This document shows, one piece after another, positions 57,861 to 64,000 of a DNA stretch of 64,000 nt. The stretch spans positions 50,409-114,408 of the forward strand of contig JABFGG010000012.1 of assembly GCA_013112575.1 (NCBI GenBank), read 5' to 3'. The translations under genes were made by a program, and so were the position numbers. Position 1 is the first letter of the stretch; each line of letters begins with the position of its first letter. This DNA comes from Chloroflexota bacterium (GTDB taxonomy: Bacteria; Chloroflexota; Anaerolineae; Anaerolineales; UBA11579). The notes under the pieces are model-generated. The model searched no databases, was not told the origin of the DNA, and was given only the letters and a program-made list of their open reading frames with translations.

Positions 57861-57884
57861 ACAATGGGCTGCGAGGCCCATTGT
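57861..57884 (-). promoter_or_regulatory. Intercistronic hairpin between the molybdenum hydroxylase and amidohydrolase genes
   Basis: Perfect 9-bp stem ACAATGGGC/GCCCATTGT with a 6-base loop; on the minus strand followed by TTATTTAAT. Could be a partial terminator or an mRNA processing/stability element. Confidence 0.6.
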
Positions 57885-57893
57885 CATCTCCTT

Positions 57894-60242
57894 CTAAGCT
57901 TGTTTGGCTTTGGCCTCTTCAACTAACTCCCAGAGTTTGTGGGGGTTCAGAGGAATATCACGTATTTCAAGACCGATGTCGCTGAAGGCGTCTTCAAAGG
58001 CTTGCGCAAAGAGCGGGCCAACGGGAATGGCGCCAGCCTCGCCAGCACCTTTGATGCCGAGGGGATTCAGCGGGGAGGGTGTGACTTGATGATCAACGTC
58101 GATGTGGGGCACGTCCAGGGATGTGGGCAGCAGGTAATCCATAAAGGAGGCATTGAGGATTTGCCCATTGTCATCAAAAACCAACTCTTCGTAAAAGGCG
58201 TTGCCGATGCCCTGAGCGATGCCACCATGCACCTGCCCGTCAAGAATCAGGGGATTGATGACCTCGCCACAATCATGCACAGTCAAGTATTTCTTGATCT
58301 CGATCATCATCGTGTCAGGGTCGATCTCAACGATCATGGCTTGTGCGCCGCTGGCAGTGGCTCCCATTTCAGGGCCGAAGTAATCCGTGGATTCCAATCC
58401 TGGTTCAGTGCCAGGTTTAACTGCGCCGCGTAACGGATTGGCAAGGTTCGCTAACTCACCAAGGGGGATGGCCTTGGCAGGGACACCTTTGACCTGCACG
58501 GTGCCGTCAACCAGTTCAAGGTCTTCTTCAGCAGCTTCAAGCTGGTCGCTAGCTATTTTCAGGATTTTCTTGCGAACCCCAGCCGCCGCCTCATTGATGG
58601 CGCTGCCTGCCACAGTTGCACCGCGGCTGGCGAAGGTGCCGACACCCCAGCGGAACTGGTCGGTGTCTCCTGTGGAGAGGTCGATGTCCTCGACGGCAAC
58701 CCCCAATTGTTCGGCTACGATCTGGGCAAAGCTGGTGAAGTGACCCTGACCCTGGGTGCCGACACCGGTAGCGACACTGACCTTGCCGTTGGCGTTGACA
58801 GTGACACGAGCGCCTTCGTAGGGGCCGATGCCGGTGCCTTCGACGTAACAGACCAAACCAAGACCGAGGCGTTTGCCCTCTGCTTCAGCTTTGGGTTTCA
58901 TCTCTTCGTAGAATTCTTTGTAACCGATGCCCTCGATGGTCTTGTCGAGGATAGGCTCGTAGTTGCCGCTGTCGTAGGTCAGCTCGGTGAAGTCCTGGAA
59001 GATGATCTTGTGGTTGTGGGGGAACTGGTCGGGTTGCAGCATATTAATGCGGCGGATCTCAGTTTTGTCGATACCCAGTTCTTTGGCGGCGAAGTCCAAT
59101 AGGCGTTCCATAACGAAGACGCCGTGCTGGCGACCCGCACCGCGATAAGGGGTGACGATGGGTTTGTTGGTGAAGACGGCTTTGAATTCGGTATAGTAGT
59201 TGGGCACATCGTACATGCCCAAGAGGGTGCATTGGGTGTTGAGAGGGACGGTCAGGCCGTAGGGATCATAAGCACCGTTGTCGTGCCAGAAGACATCACT
59301 GACACCGAGGATCTTGCCATCTTTGGTAAGGGCCATCTCGGACTCATGCCATTGACCGCGTTCCTGAGTGGTGGTGTAGAAGTTTTCGGAACGATCTTCG
59401 ATCCATTTGACGGGGCGATTAAGCTGCATGGCAACCCAGGGAATGATGACCTCTTCGGGGTAGAACATCATGATCTTAGGGCCGAAGCCGCCCCCAATGA
59501 AGGGGGCCACCACGCGCACCTGGTTCTCAGAAAGACCAAGCATGCCAGCCATGCCATTGCGAATAACGACAGGGGCCTGGGTAGTGTCCCAGATGGTCAT
59601 CTTCTGGGAACGGTTGTCCCACTCGGCGACAACGCCGCGGTTTTCCATGGCGGCGGCTGTGCCGCGGTCATACCAGAACTCGCGCGAGATGATGACATCG
59701 GCGTCTGCTTTGGCCTTCTCGTATTCACCCTTTTGCTGGATGATGTGCGCGGCCAGGTTCTGTTCCAGATCTTCGTGGATAAGCGCTTCGCTTTCTTCCA
59801 GGGATTTGACCGGATCGACGTTGGCAGGCAAGGGTTCGTAATTGACGATCACGTCCCCGACGGCATCTTCGGCAATGTAGCGACTTTCGGCAACGATGGC
59901 CACAATACCTTCGCTGACGTGACACACCTTGTCCTTTGCGAGGAAAGGCTGGGTGCGCTCATTAAAGACCGCACCCTCGACCGGCGGTGGAGAGACCAGA
60001 AGAGGACCATGGCCCCAGTAATTGCCCAGATCGTCAGCTGTATAAACAGCTACAACGCCTTCGCGTTCCTTAGCTTTGGATACGTCGATACCAGTGATAC
60101 GCGCATGAGCATATGGACTACGCACAAAGGCAACGTGCAACATGCCAGGCAGGTTGACGTCGTCTACAAAGAGGGCTTGTCCTGTGAGCAGGCGGGGATC
60201 TTCATTGCGTTTGATGCGTTTGCCGAAGAATTTGGTCGTCAT
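57894..60242 (-). CDS. Xanthine dehydrogenase family protein, molybdopterin-binding subunit
   Basis: 782 residues. N-terminal domain GKRIKRNEDPRLLTG and VRSPYAHARI; molybdopterin contacts in FIGGGFGPK and PYRGAGRQHGVF; QGQGHFTSFAQIVAEQLG; and the catalytic base in GIKGAGEAGAIPVGP. The active-site loop reads PYRGAGR, as in xanthine/aldehyde oxidases, and lacks the Cys loop (AYRCSFR) of aerobic CO dehydrogenase. It hydroxylates a carbon of an N-heterocycle or aldehyde. FAD and 2Fe-2S partner genes are not adjacent in the window; they may lie beyond 64000. SD GAAGGA. Confidence 0.92.
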   Translation of the reverse strand: MTTKFFGKRIKRNEDPRLLTGQALFVDDVNLPGMLHVAFVRSPYAHARITGIDVSKAKEREGVVAVYTADDLGNYWGHGPLLVSPPPVEGAVFNERTQPFLAKDKVCHVSEGIVAIVAESRYIAEDAVGDVIVNYEPLPANVDPVKSLEESEALIHEDLEQNLAAHIIQQKGEYEKAKADADVIISREFWYDRGTAAAMENRGVVAEWDNRSQKMTIWDTTQAPVVIRNGMAGMLGLSENQVRVVAPFIGGGFGPKIMMFYPEEVIIPWVAMQLNRPVKWIEDRSENFYTTTQERGQWHESEMALTKDGKILGVSDVFWHDNGAYDPYGLTVPLNTQCTLLGMYDVPNYYTEFKAVFTNKPIVTPYRGAGRQHGVFVMERLLDFAAKELGIDKTEIRRINMLQPDQFPHNHKIIFQDFTELTYDSGNYEPILDKTIEGIGYKEFYEEMKPKAEAEGKRLGLGLVCYVEGTGIGPYEGARVTVNANGKVSVATGVGTQGQGHFTSFAQIVAEQLGVAVEDIDLSTGDTDQFRWGVGTFASRGATVAGSAINEAAAGVRKKILKIASDQLEAAEEDLELVDGTVQVKGVPAKAIPLGELANLANPLRGAVKPGTEPGLESTDYFGPEMGATASGAQAMIVEIDPDTMMIEIKKYLTVHDCGEVINPLILDGQVHGGIAQGIGNAFYEELVFDDNGQILNASFMDYLLPTSLDVPHIDVDHQVTPSPLNPLGIKGAGEAGAIPVGPLFAQAFEDAFSDIGLEIRDIPLNPHKLWELVEEAKAKQA

Positions 60243-60263
60243 AGGCTGGTCCTTCTGTGGTGT

Positions 60264-61052
60264 TTATTCTTCCGTGAAAGCTACTGCCCGACAAAAAGCA
60301 GCTTCGCCGCCTTTGAAGAGCCAGGGGAATGCGCCAATGGTGATGCGCTTGTTTTGAAGCTCTGGGTTGCCGATCTCGCCGCCGAGGTTCTCGACGTGGA
60401 AGCAATCGTGGGGGAAGAGGGCATTGTGAGTCAACTGGTAGGCTTCGGAGGGGAACATCTCATCGACTTTGTCTGAGCCGCCGAATTTCTCTTCAACCTG
60501 CTTGCGCACTTTTTGCCAATGTTCTAAACCACCTTTACCGAGGAAGCGACCAATGGGCAGATTCATGGGATGGTCAGTGGAGATCATGTCGACGCCCCAG
60601 AGATGGATTTTCTTGTCCAGCAACCATTCGCAAATACTGTGGTGCGGGCCAGGATGGCGATGGATGTACTTTTCTTCGTCGCCGTCGGGAGCATGGAAGC
60701 TGTACTTGTGCCAGCCAGTGTTGATGAAGAGGATGTCGCCATTTTTGACTTCGGTAGTCTCTTCGATCATTTCGGGCGTGAAGACGTCCAGTTCGTCTAA
60801 TTTGTCGCTCAGGTCAACAATGACACCCTCGCCATACAGCCATTCGAGGGGCAATTGGTCAATGGTCTTGCCGTTAGTGACGAAGTGCTTGGGAGCATCA
60901 AGGTGGGTGCCCATGTGATTAGAGGTCTGGATGTACTGGGCGTTGACACCGTGCTCTGATTTGCGCTTGAAGTATTTGACTTCAAAGGGTGGGTAGAAGG
61001 GCCAGAAAGAACTGTCCTGGTCGAGGGGTTGGGAAAGGTCGTGGATTTTCAT
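60264..61052 (-). CDS. Cyclase family protein (metal-dependent amide hydrolase, kynurenine formamidase-like)
   Basis: 262 residues. Metal motif HMGTHLDAPKH (HxGTHxDxPxH), start HDLSQPLDQDSSFWPF, later DILFINTGWHKY and GVDMISTDHPMN. The family hydrolyses N-formyl or cyclic amides (kynurenine formamidase, isatin hydrolase). In this operon it may open a lactam or hydantoin ring. AAGGAG precedes the ATG. Confidence 0.9.
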   Translation of the reverse strand: MKIHDLSQPLDQDSSFWPFYPPFEVKYFKRKSEHGVNAQYIQTSNHMGTHLDAPKHFVTNGKTIDQLPLEWLYGEGVIVDLSDKLDELDVFTPEMIEETTEVKNGDILFINTGWHKYSFHAPDGDEEKYIHRHPGPHHSICEWLLDKKIHLWGVDMISTDHPMNLPIGRFLGKGGLEHWQKVRKQVEEKFGGSDKVDEMFPSEAYQLTHNALFPHDCFHVENLGGEIGNPELQNKRITIGAFPWLFKGGEAAFCRAVAFTEE

Positions 61053-61084
61053 GGTTAGATGGGTCTCCTTGTGTTTGTGGATAA

Positions 61085-61117
61085 TATGTAGTAATTAGCA
61101 ACTGGAAAGTGGTAATT
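61085..61117. repeat. AT-rich imperfect inverted repeat, left copy, beside the four-helix bundle gene
   Basis: Contains TAGTAATTAGCAACTGG and TGGTAATTAT. Its complement (ATTACCA..CAGTTGCTAATTAC) matches the right flank at 61582-61608 with a few mismatches, so the gene between sits inside an imperfect inverted repeat. Confidence 0.5.
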
Positions 61118-61574
61118 ATGGGAATTCGGCAAGACTGGATAACTCTTCGTCTGAAAATAATACGTTGTTTATCTGATACCCTGCTTGCTTTTCTTTGATG
61201 GGCTTGGTTGTCTTCTTTTGAGATTTTGTGCTGGCCGCCAGAGAATTGAGGCGTTTAGCAATCATGGTAAGTTGAGAGACTATACCATTTGCAAAATCGT
61301 CTTCTAGTAGATTTCTTTGGATGGTGCGATTCAGCCAATATTTTGATTCATAAATGCTACCTCTTGGATAGTACAAGAACCGCAATTTATCGCCATAATG
61401 GTATCGTCCAAATGCCTCCGCGATATTGGCTCCAATTGAATCGATCGATCTGGAGATTTGTTTTTCGACCGTATCGCGCTCAAAAGTACCCCAGTTGTGT
61501 ATTTGATTCCAGACAGCATCTGCAATCTTCTCGGTCTCTTTCAAAACTTGAAGGTCTTCAAACGCCAGAGCCAT
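61116..61574 (-). CDS. Four-helix bundle protein (23S rRNA intervening-sequence protein family)
   Basis: 152 residues. Typical N-terminus FEDLQVLKETEKIADAVW, core EKQISRSIDSIGANIAEAFGR, YPRGSIYESKYWL and a basic tail. Members occur inside 23S rRNA insertions or as stray single genes; their function is unknown, although the fold is shared with Avd of diversity-generating retroelements. It interrupts the catabolic operon and is flanked by AT-rich inverted repeats, so it may be a late arrival. Confidence 0.88.
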   Translation of the reverse strand: MALAFEDLQVLKETEKIADAVWNQIHNWGTFERDTVEKQISRSIDSIGANIAEAFGRYHYGDKLRFLYYPRGSIYESKYWLNRTIQRNLLEDDFANGIVSQLTMIAKRLNSLAASTKSQKKTTKPIKEKQAGYQINNVLFSDEELSSLAEFP

Positions 61575-61581
61575 GATCTTG

Positions 61582-61610
61582 ATTACCAGTTACTATTTTC
61601 TAATTACAAG
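61582..61610. repeat. AT-rich imperfect inverted repeat, right copy
   Basis: ATTACCAGTTACTATTTTCTAATTAC, partner of the left copy at 61085-61117. Overlaps the end of the DUF1116 gene. Confidence 0.5.
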
Positions 61611-62845
61611 TTGTATTTCTTGGCGTAGGCAATTACAGCTTCTTCAAATATCTTCATGGGTGGACGAACGAGGCCCGCACCTACTTGGCCAACGCCAGCG
61701 TCTTTGTGGGCGATGCCGGTGTTGATGCGGGGGGGGATGCCGAGCTCGACCACCTTGCGGATATCTGTACCGGTCGGTGTGCCGCGGAATTCAAGATTGG
61801 GGATGGTGAAGTATTTGTGTTCAGCGACGGTAATTTCGTACATTTCCAATGTTGCATTGAGAGCGTCTTGCGGGGAGCCACTGATGAACTGCACAATGGC
61901 GGGGGCAGTGGCCATGGCATAAGCACCAATGCCGGTTGTCTCGGTGATGGTGCTGTCGCCGATGTCGCCGCTGGCATCTTCACTGGTGAAGCCGGGGAAA
62001 TAAAGGCCATCAGGTTGCTCAACGGGAGCGGTGAACCACTCGCCATCCAGGCCACTTACGCGGATGCCGAAGTCTGTGCCGTTGCGGGCCATGGTGGTGA
62101 CCATAGTGCTGCCTTCAACACCGTGAGCAGCATCGGCCATGGCTTTGCAGGCGGCCATAACAGGATTCAGCACACTCAAGGCATTGTCACCCAGGAATTG
62201 CAATATTTCCGCCTCATCGTTCTGGTCCTTGGCGACTTTGGCAATCAATGGAGCCAGCTTGGCGGTATAAAGAATGGAGCCGGCTTTGTTGCGGTTGTGG
62301 CCTTCATCGCCCATGTGCAGGGATTCGGAGAGGAGGGCGCGGATGTCGATGCCTTCACTTTTTTCAAGGGCATCGGCCAGAATGGGCCCCATGACATCGT
62401 TCATCCATTTGAGTTTATCGATGACTTCCTGGCTGTAGGCACCATAACGCAAGACCTTGCCGTAGCCTTCGTTGAGATTGGAGTAAGCCGAATTGCCGTG
62501 GGTCTCGTTCTCAAGAACGTAGACTTTCATGGAGGCCGAGGTGACACCAGCCATGGGGCCTACAGATTCATGATGGTGGCAGGGATCGAATTCGACTTCG
62601 CCCGCTTCGACCATTGCGACGGCTGCGGCTTCGTCTTTGGCGAGGCCTTCAAAGATAAGGGCGCCGATGACAGCCCCGCGCATGGGGCCAGACATGCGAT
62701 CCCATTCAATGGGTGGGCCAGCATGCATGAGGAGATTATCTTGCATGCCCGGAATGACATCGCGGGCAGTGGCGACGCCCTTGAGAATAGGACGAGCCTC
62801 CATCATGCGTTCGGCGGCGGTTTGGTTGGCCTGGTTTATGTCCAT
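61604..62845 (-). CDS. DUF1116 protein (AllG/YlbE-like subunit)
   Basis: 413 residues matching DUF1116 (YlbE): MHAGPPIEWDRMSGPMRGAV, FDPCHHHESVGPMAGVTSASM, VMAACKAMADAAHGVEGSTM and PRINTGIAHKDAGVGQVGAGL near the end. In E. coli YlbE (AllG) acts with FdrA and YlbF as oxamate carbamoyltransferase. It follows FdrA by 3 bases. GAAGGGA lies before the ATG. Confidence 0.9.
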   Translation of the reverse strand: MDINQANQTAAERMMEARPILKGVATARDVIPGMQDNLLMHAGPPIEWDRMSGPMRGAVIGALIFEGLAKDEAAAVAMVEAGEVEFDPCHHHESVGPMAGVTSASMKVYVLENETHGNSAYSNLNEGYGKVLRYGAYSQEVIDKLKWMNDVMGPILADALEKSEGIDIRALLSESLHMGDEGHNRNKAGSILYTAKLAPLIAKVAKDQNDEAEILQFLGDNALSVLNPVMAACKAMADAAHGVEGSTMVTTMARNGTDFGIRVSGLDGEWFTAPVEQPDGLYFPGFTSEDASGDIGDSTITETTGIGAYAMATAPAIVQFISGSPQDALNATLEMYEITVAEHKYFTIPNLEFRGTPTGTDIRKVVELGIPPRINTGIAHKDAGVGQVGAGLVRPPMKIFEEAVIAYAKKYNL

Positions 62846-62848
62846 AAT

Positions 62849-64000
62849 TTATCCCTTCATCTTAGCGAGAATGTCGGCGAGTTCCTGGTTGCCACTGGCA
62901 GGTGGTTTCCAGTCAACGTGTACGGTTTGAGCAGCTTGCTCTGCGAGGCTTTCGTAGAAGGATGCGAGGCCCACGTTGATGGCTGCAAATTGTCCGGTGA
63001 AGCCATCGGCTGAGACAGAAGGATGCCCTTCTGTCTCAGCTATTGCAAAATAATCACTGATGTATATGGCGGCTTCGGTGGTGTTGCGAAAGATAGTTGC
63101 GCCTGCCTTGGTTAATTGCTCTATTTGCGCGTCGGTATCCTGCGGGTCTTCATCCGTGCCAACCACAAGGGCAACCACTTCCAGGTCGCTGTGCTCACTC
63201 TTGATCTCGGTGATAACTGGAGCCAGTTCGCTGGCAGGATCAGTATGTGAGCCTTCACCCAATACTATGTCCAGCAAGATCAGACCAGTTTCCTGGTCTT
63301 CGGCTTCCTGGCGGAGACGACGAATGCGCAGGTCGTTGTCCATCATGGGATGCAGGCGACCCACTGTGAAAATGTCTTCTCCGAGGTCAATGATGGTGTG
63401 AGCTACGCTGGTAAGCGGGTCCTCCATCTCCTGTTCTTTGGTGAAAGGCACGTTGGAATAGATGGGAGACAGCACGGCCTGTAAACTCAAGAGTGCTTCG
63501 TAGGCCAGGGTGCCGCCAGAGAAGAGGCCGCGCAAATAACCCTTGCCCGAACTTCTTGCTTTCTTTTTGTCCTCAGCTTTGTTGGTCAATTCAACCGCAA
63601 GGACCGCGGCTTCGCTCAGGGTGCGTGCAAAATGAAGATTGCCCAGCTTTTCTGCCGGGGGTGGGAAGCCGATGAAACTGACCACGACGGGTTTGTCGCT
63701 GTCCTGAGCAGCAGCCAATAATTTGGTGGCGACATCTAGGGAGGGTGGCTTGGAGACCAGCACAATGACTTTGGTCTCCTCATCAGCCTTGAGATATTCG
63801 AGGGCCTGGTGGGCGGTGATGGCACCAACATCTGATTTGAGGTCGCGGCCACCGGTGCCAATAGCATGTGAAATGCCGCTCCCTAAATTGTGAACATCGA
63901 CAGTGATGGCCTGTGTGCCAGTACCGGATGCGCCAACCACGCCGATGGGGCCGCGGCGCACACGGTTGGCGAAACCCAGGCCAATGCCATTGATGATGGC
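62849..64000 (-). CDS. fdrA: FdrA-like protein (AllF), C-terminal part; 5' end outside window
   Basis: The frame is open through base 64000 (AIINGIGLGFANRVRRG...), so the N-terminus is missing. What is seen is an acyl-CoA-synthetase (ADP-forming) type fold: nucleotide/phosphate loop GVVGASGTGTQ, VHNLGSGISHAIGTGGRDL with the phospho-His region, KVIVLVSKPPS, PVVVSFIGFPPP and RLHPMMDNDLRIRRL. This is the FdrA signature. FdrA with DUF1116 and DUF2877 partners is the oxamate carbamoyltransferase set of E. coli. First visible gene of the operon. Confidence 0.9.
   Translation of the reverse strand, partial: AIINGIGLGFANRVRRGPIGVVGASGTGTQAITVDVHNLGSGISHAIGTGGRDLKSDVGAITAHQALEYLKADEETKVIVLVSKPPSLDVATKLLAAAQDSDKPVVVSFIGFPPPAEKLGNLHFARTLSEAAVLAVELTNKAEDKKKARSSGKGYLRGLFSGGTLAYEALLSLQAVLSPIYSNVPFTKEQEMEDPLTSVAHTIIDLGEDIFTVGRLHPMMDNDLRIRRLRQEAEDQETGLILLDIVLGEGSHTDPASELAPVITEIKSEHSDLEVVALVVGTDEDPQDTDAQIEQLTKAGATIFRNTTEAAIYISDYFAIAETEGHPSVSADGFTGQFAAINVGLASFYESLAEQAAQTVHVDWKPPASGNQELADILAKMKG

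Noticed and set aside
57894..60242. Aerobic carbon monoxide dehydrogenase large subunit (CoxL)
   Set aside because: The active-site loop is PYRGAGR, without the Cys-containing AYRCSFR of true CoxL, so a xanthine/aldehyde-oxidase-type hydroxylase is meant.
59124..60476. 450-residue plus-strand open frame opposite the molybdenum hydroxylase
   Set aside because: Antisense shadow: the minus-strand gene has clear catalytic motifs throughout, and the plus frame has none.
61685..63013. 442-residue plus-strand open frame opposite DUF1116/FdrA
   Set aside because: Antisense shadow produced by codon bias; it crosses a gene boundary of two recognised minus-strand proteins.

Overview
The window reads as one contiguous stretch of a mid-GC bacterial chromosome, most likely a Chloroflexota (Anaerolineae-like) genome, probably assembled from a metagenome. 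That assignment is an inference from gene content: MoxR/DUF58/von Willebrand (vWA) operon, TadE-type surface proteins with Thr-Pro linkers, an FHA-fused Ser/Thr kinase, many lipoproteins, an NHL-repeat thioredoxin protein and short leaderless-looking promoters. No rRNA, CRISPR array, transposase or phage gene was found. Both window ends cut genes: an amino-acid ABC ATPase at 1 and an FdrA-like gene at 64000.

Layout. 1-9.1 kb: ABC ATPase end; a thioredoxin-fold lipoprotein with an in-frame TGA at the redox Cys followed by a SECIS-like hairpin (candidate selenoprotein); FHA kinase; lipoproteins, one with a poly-A frameshift; NAD(P)HX epimerase; DUF427; YihY membrane protein; an NHLRC2-like thioredoxin/NHL lipoprotein. 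9.1-21.7 kb: one eight-gene minus-strand operon (secreted/membrane protein, ABC ATPase, ABC-2 permease, coiled-coil membrane protein, MoxR, DUF58, two vWA membrane proteins). 21.9-33.9 kb: small lipoprotein pair, SLC13 transporter, SRPBCC-adenylate cyclase fusion, hisS with tRNA-His, exonuclease III, DUF255 protein, scpA, trxA, murA (Asp in place of the catalytic Cys). 33.9-39.5 kb: prepilin peptidase plus three TadE/TadG-like surface proteins. 39.5-43.7 kb: P-loop protein and SpoIIE-type phosphatase, methyltransferase, diacylglycerol kinase, MgtE and a NIL-domain protein. 43.75-46.3 kb: an AT-richer island of unrecognised small genes with palindromes, short iterated motifs and a diverged second copy of the rlmN 3' end. 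46.3-50.7 kb: rlmN, HAD phosphatase, clpP, tig, tRNA-Leu. 50.7-53.0 kb: hypothetical genes and a CaiB/BaiF CoA transferase. 53.0-54.8 kb: a UraA-like permease behind a terminator-like leader hairpin. 54.9-64.0 kb: a minus-strand catabolic operon: FdrA, DUF1116, four-helix bundle protein, cyclase-family hydrolase, xanthine-dehydrogenase-type molybdenum subunit, CodA-like amidohydrolase, DUF2877 protein and an NmrA-type dehydrogenase.

How they work together. FdrA/DUF1116/DUF2877 match the three-protein set assigned in Escherichia coli to oxamate carbamoyltransfer (AllF/AllG/AllH). Here they sit with a molybdenum hydroxylase, two amide/ring hydrolases and a uracil-type permease nearby. I infer an N-heterocycle or ureide degradation route that ends in carbamoyl phosphate. 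Several genes have a -10 box exactly 6-7 bases before the start codon, so leaderless transcription seems common in this organism. The two observations I would follow first are the candidate selenoprotein at 781-1383 and the FdrA-type catabolic operon.
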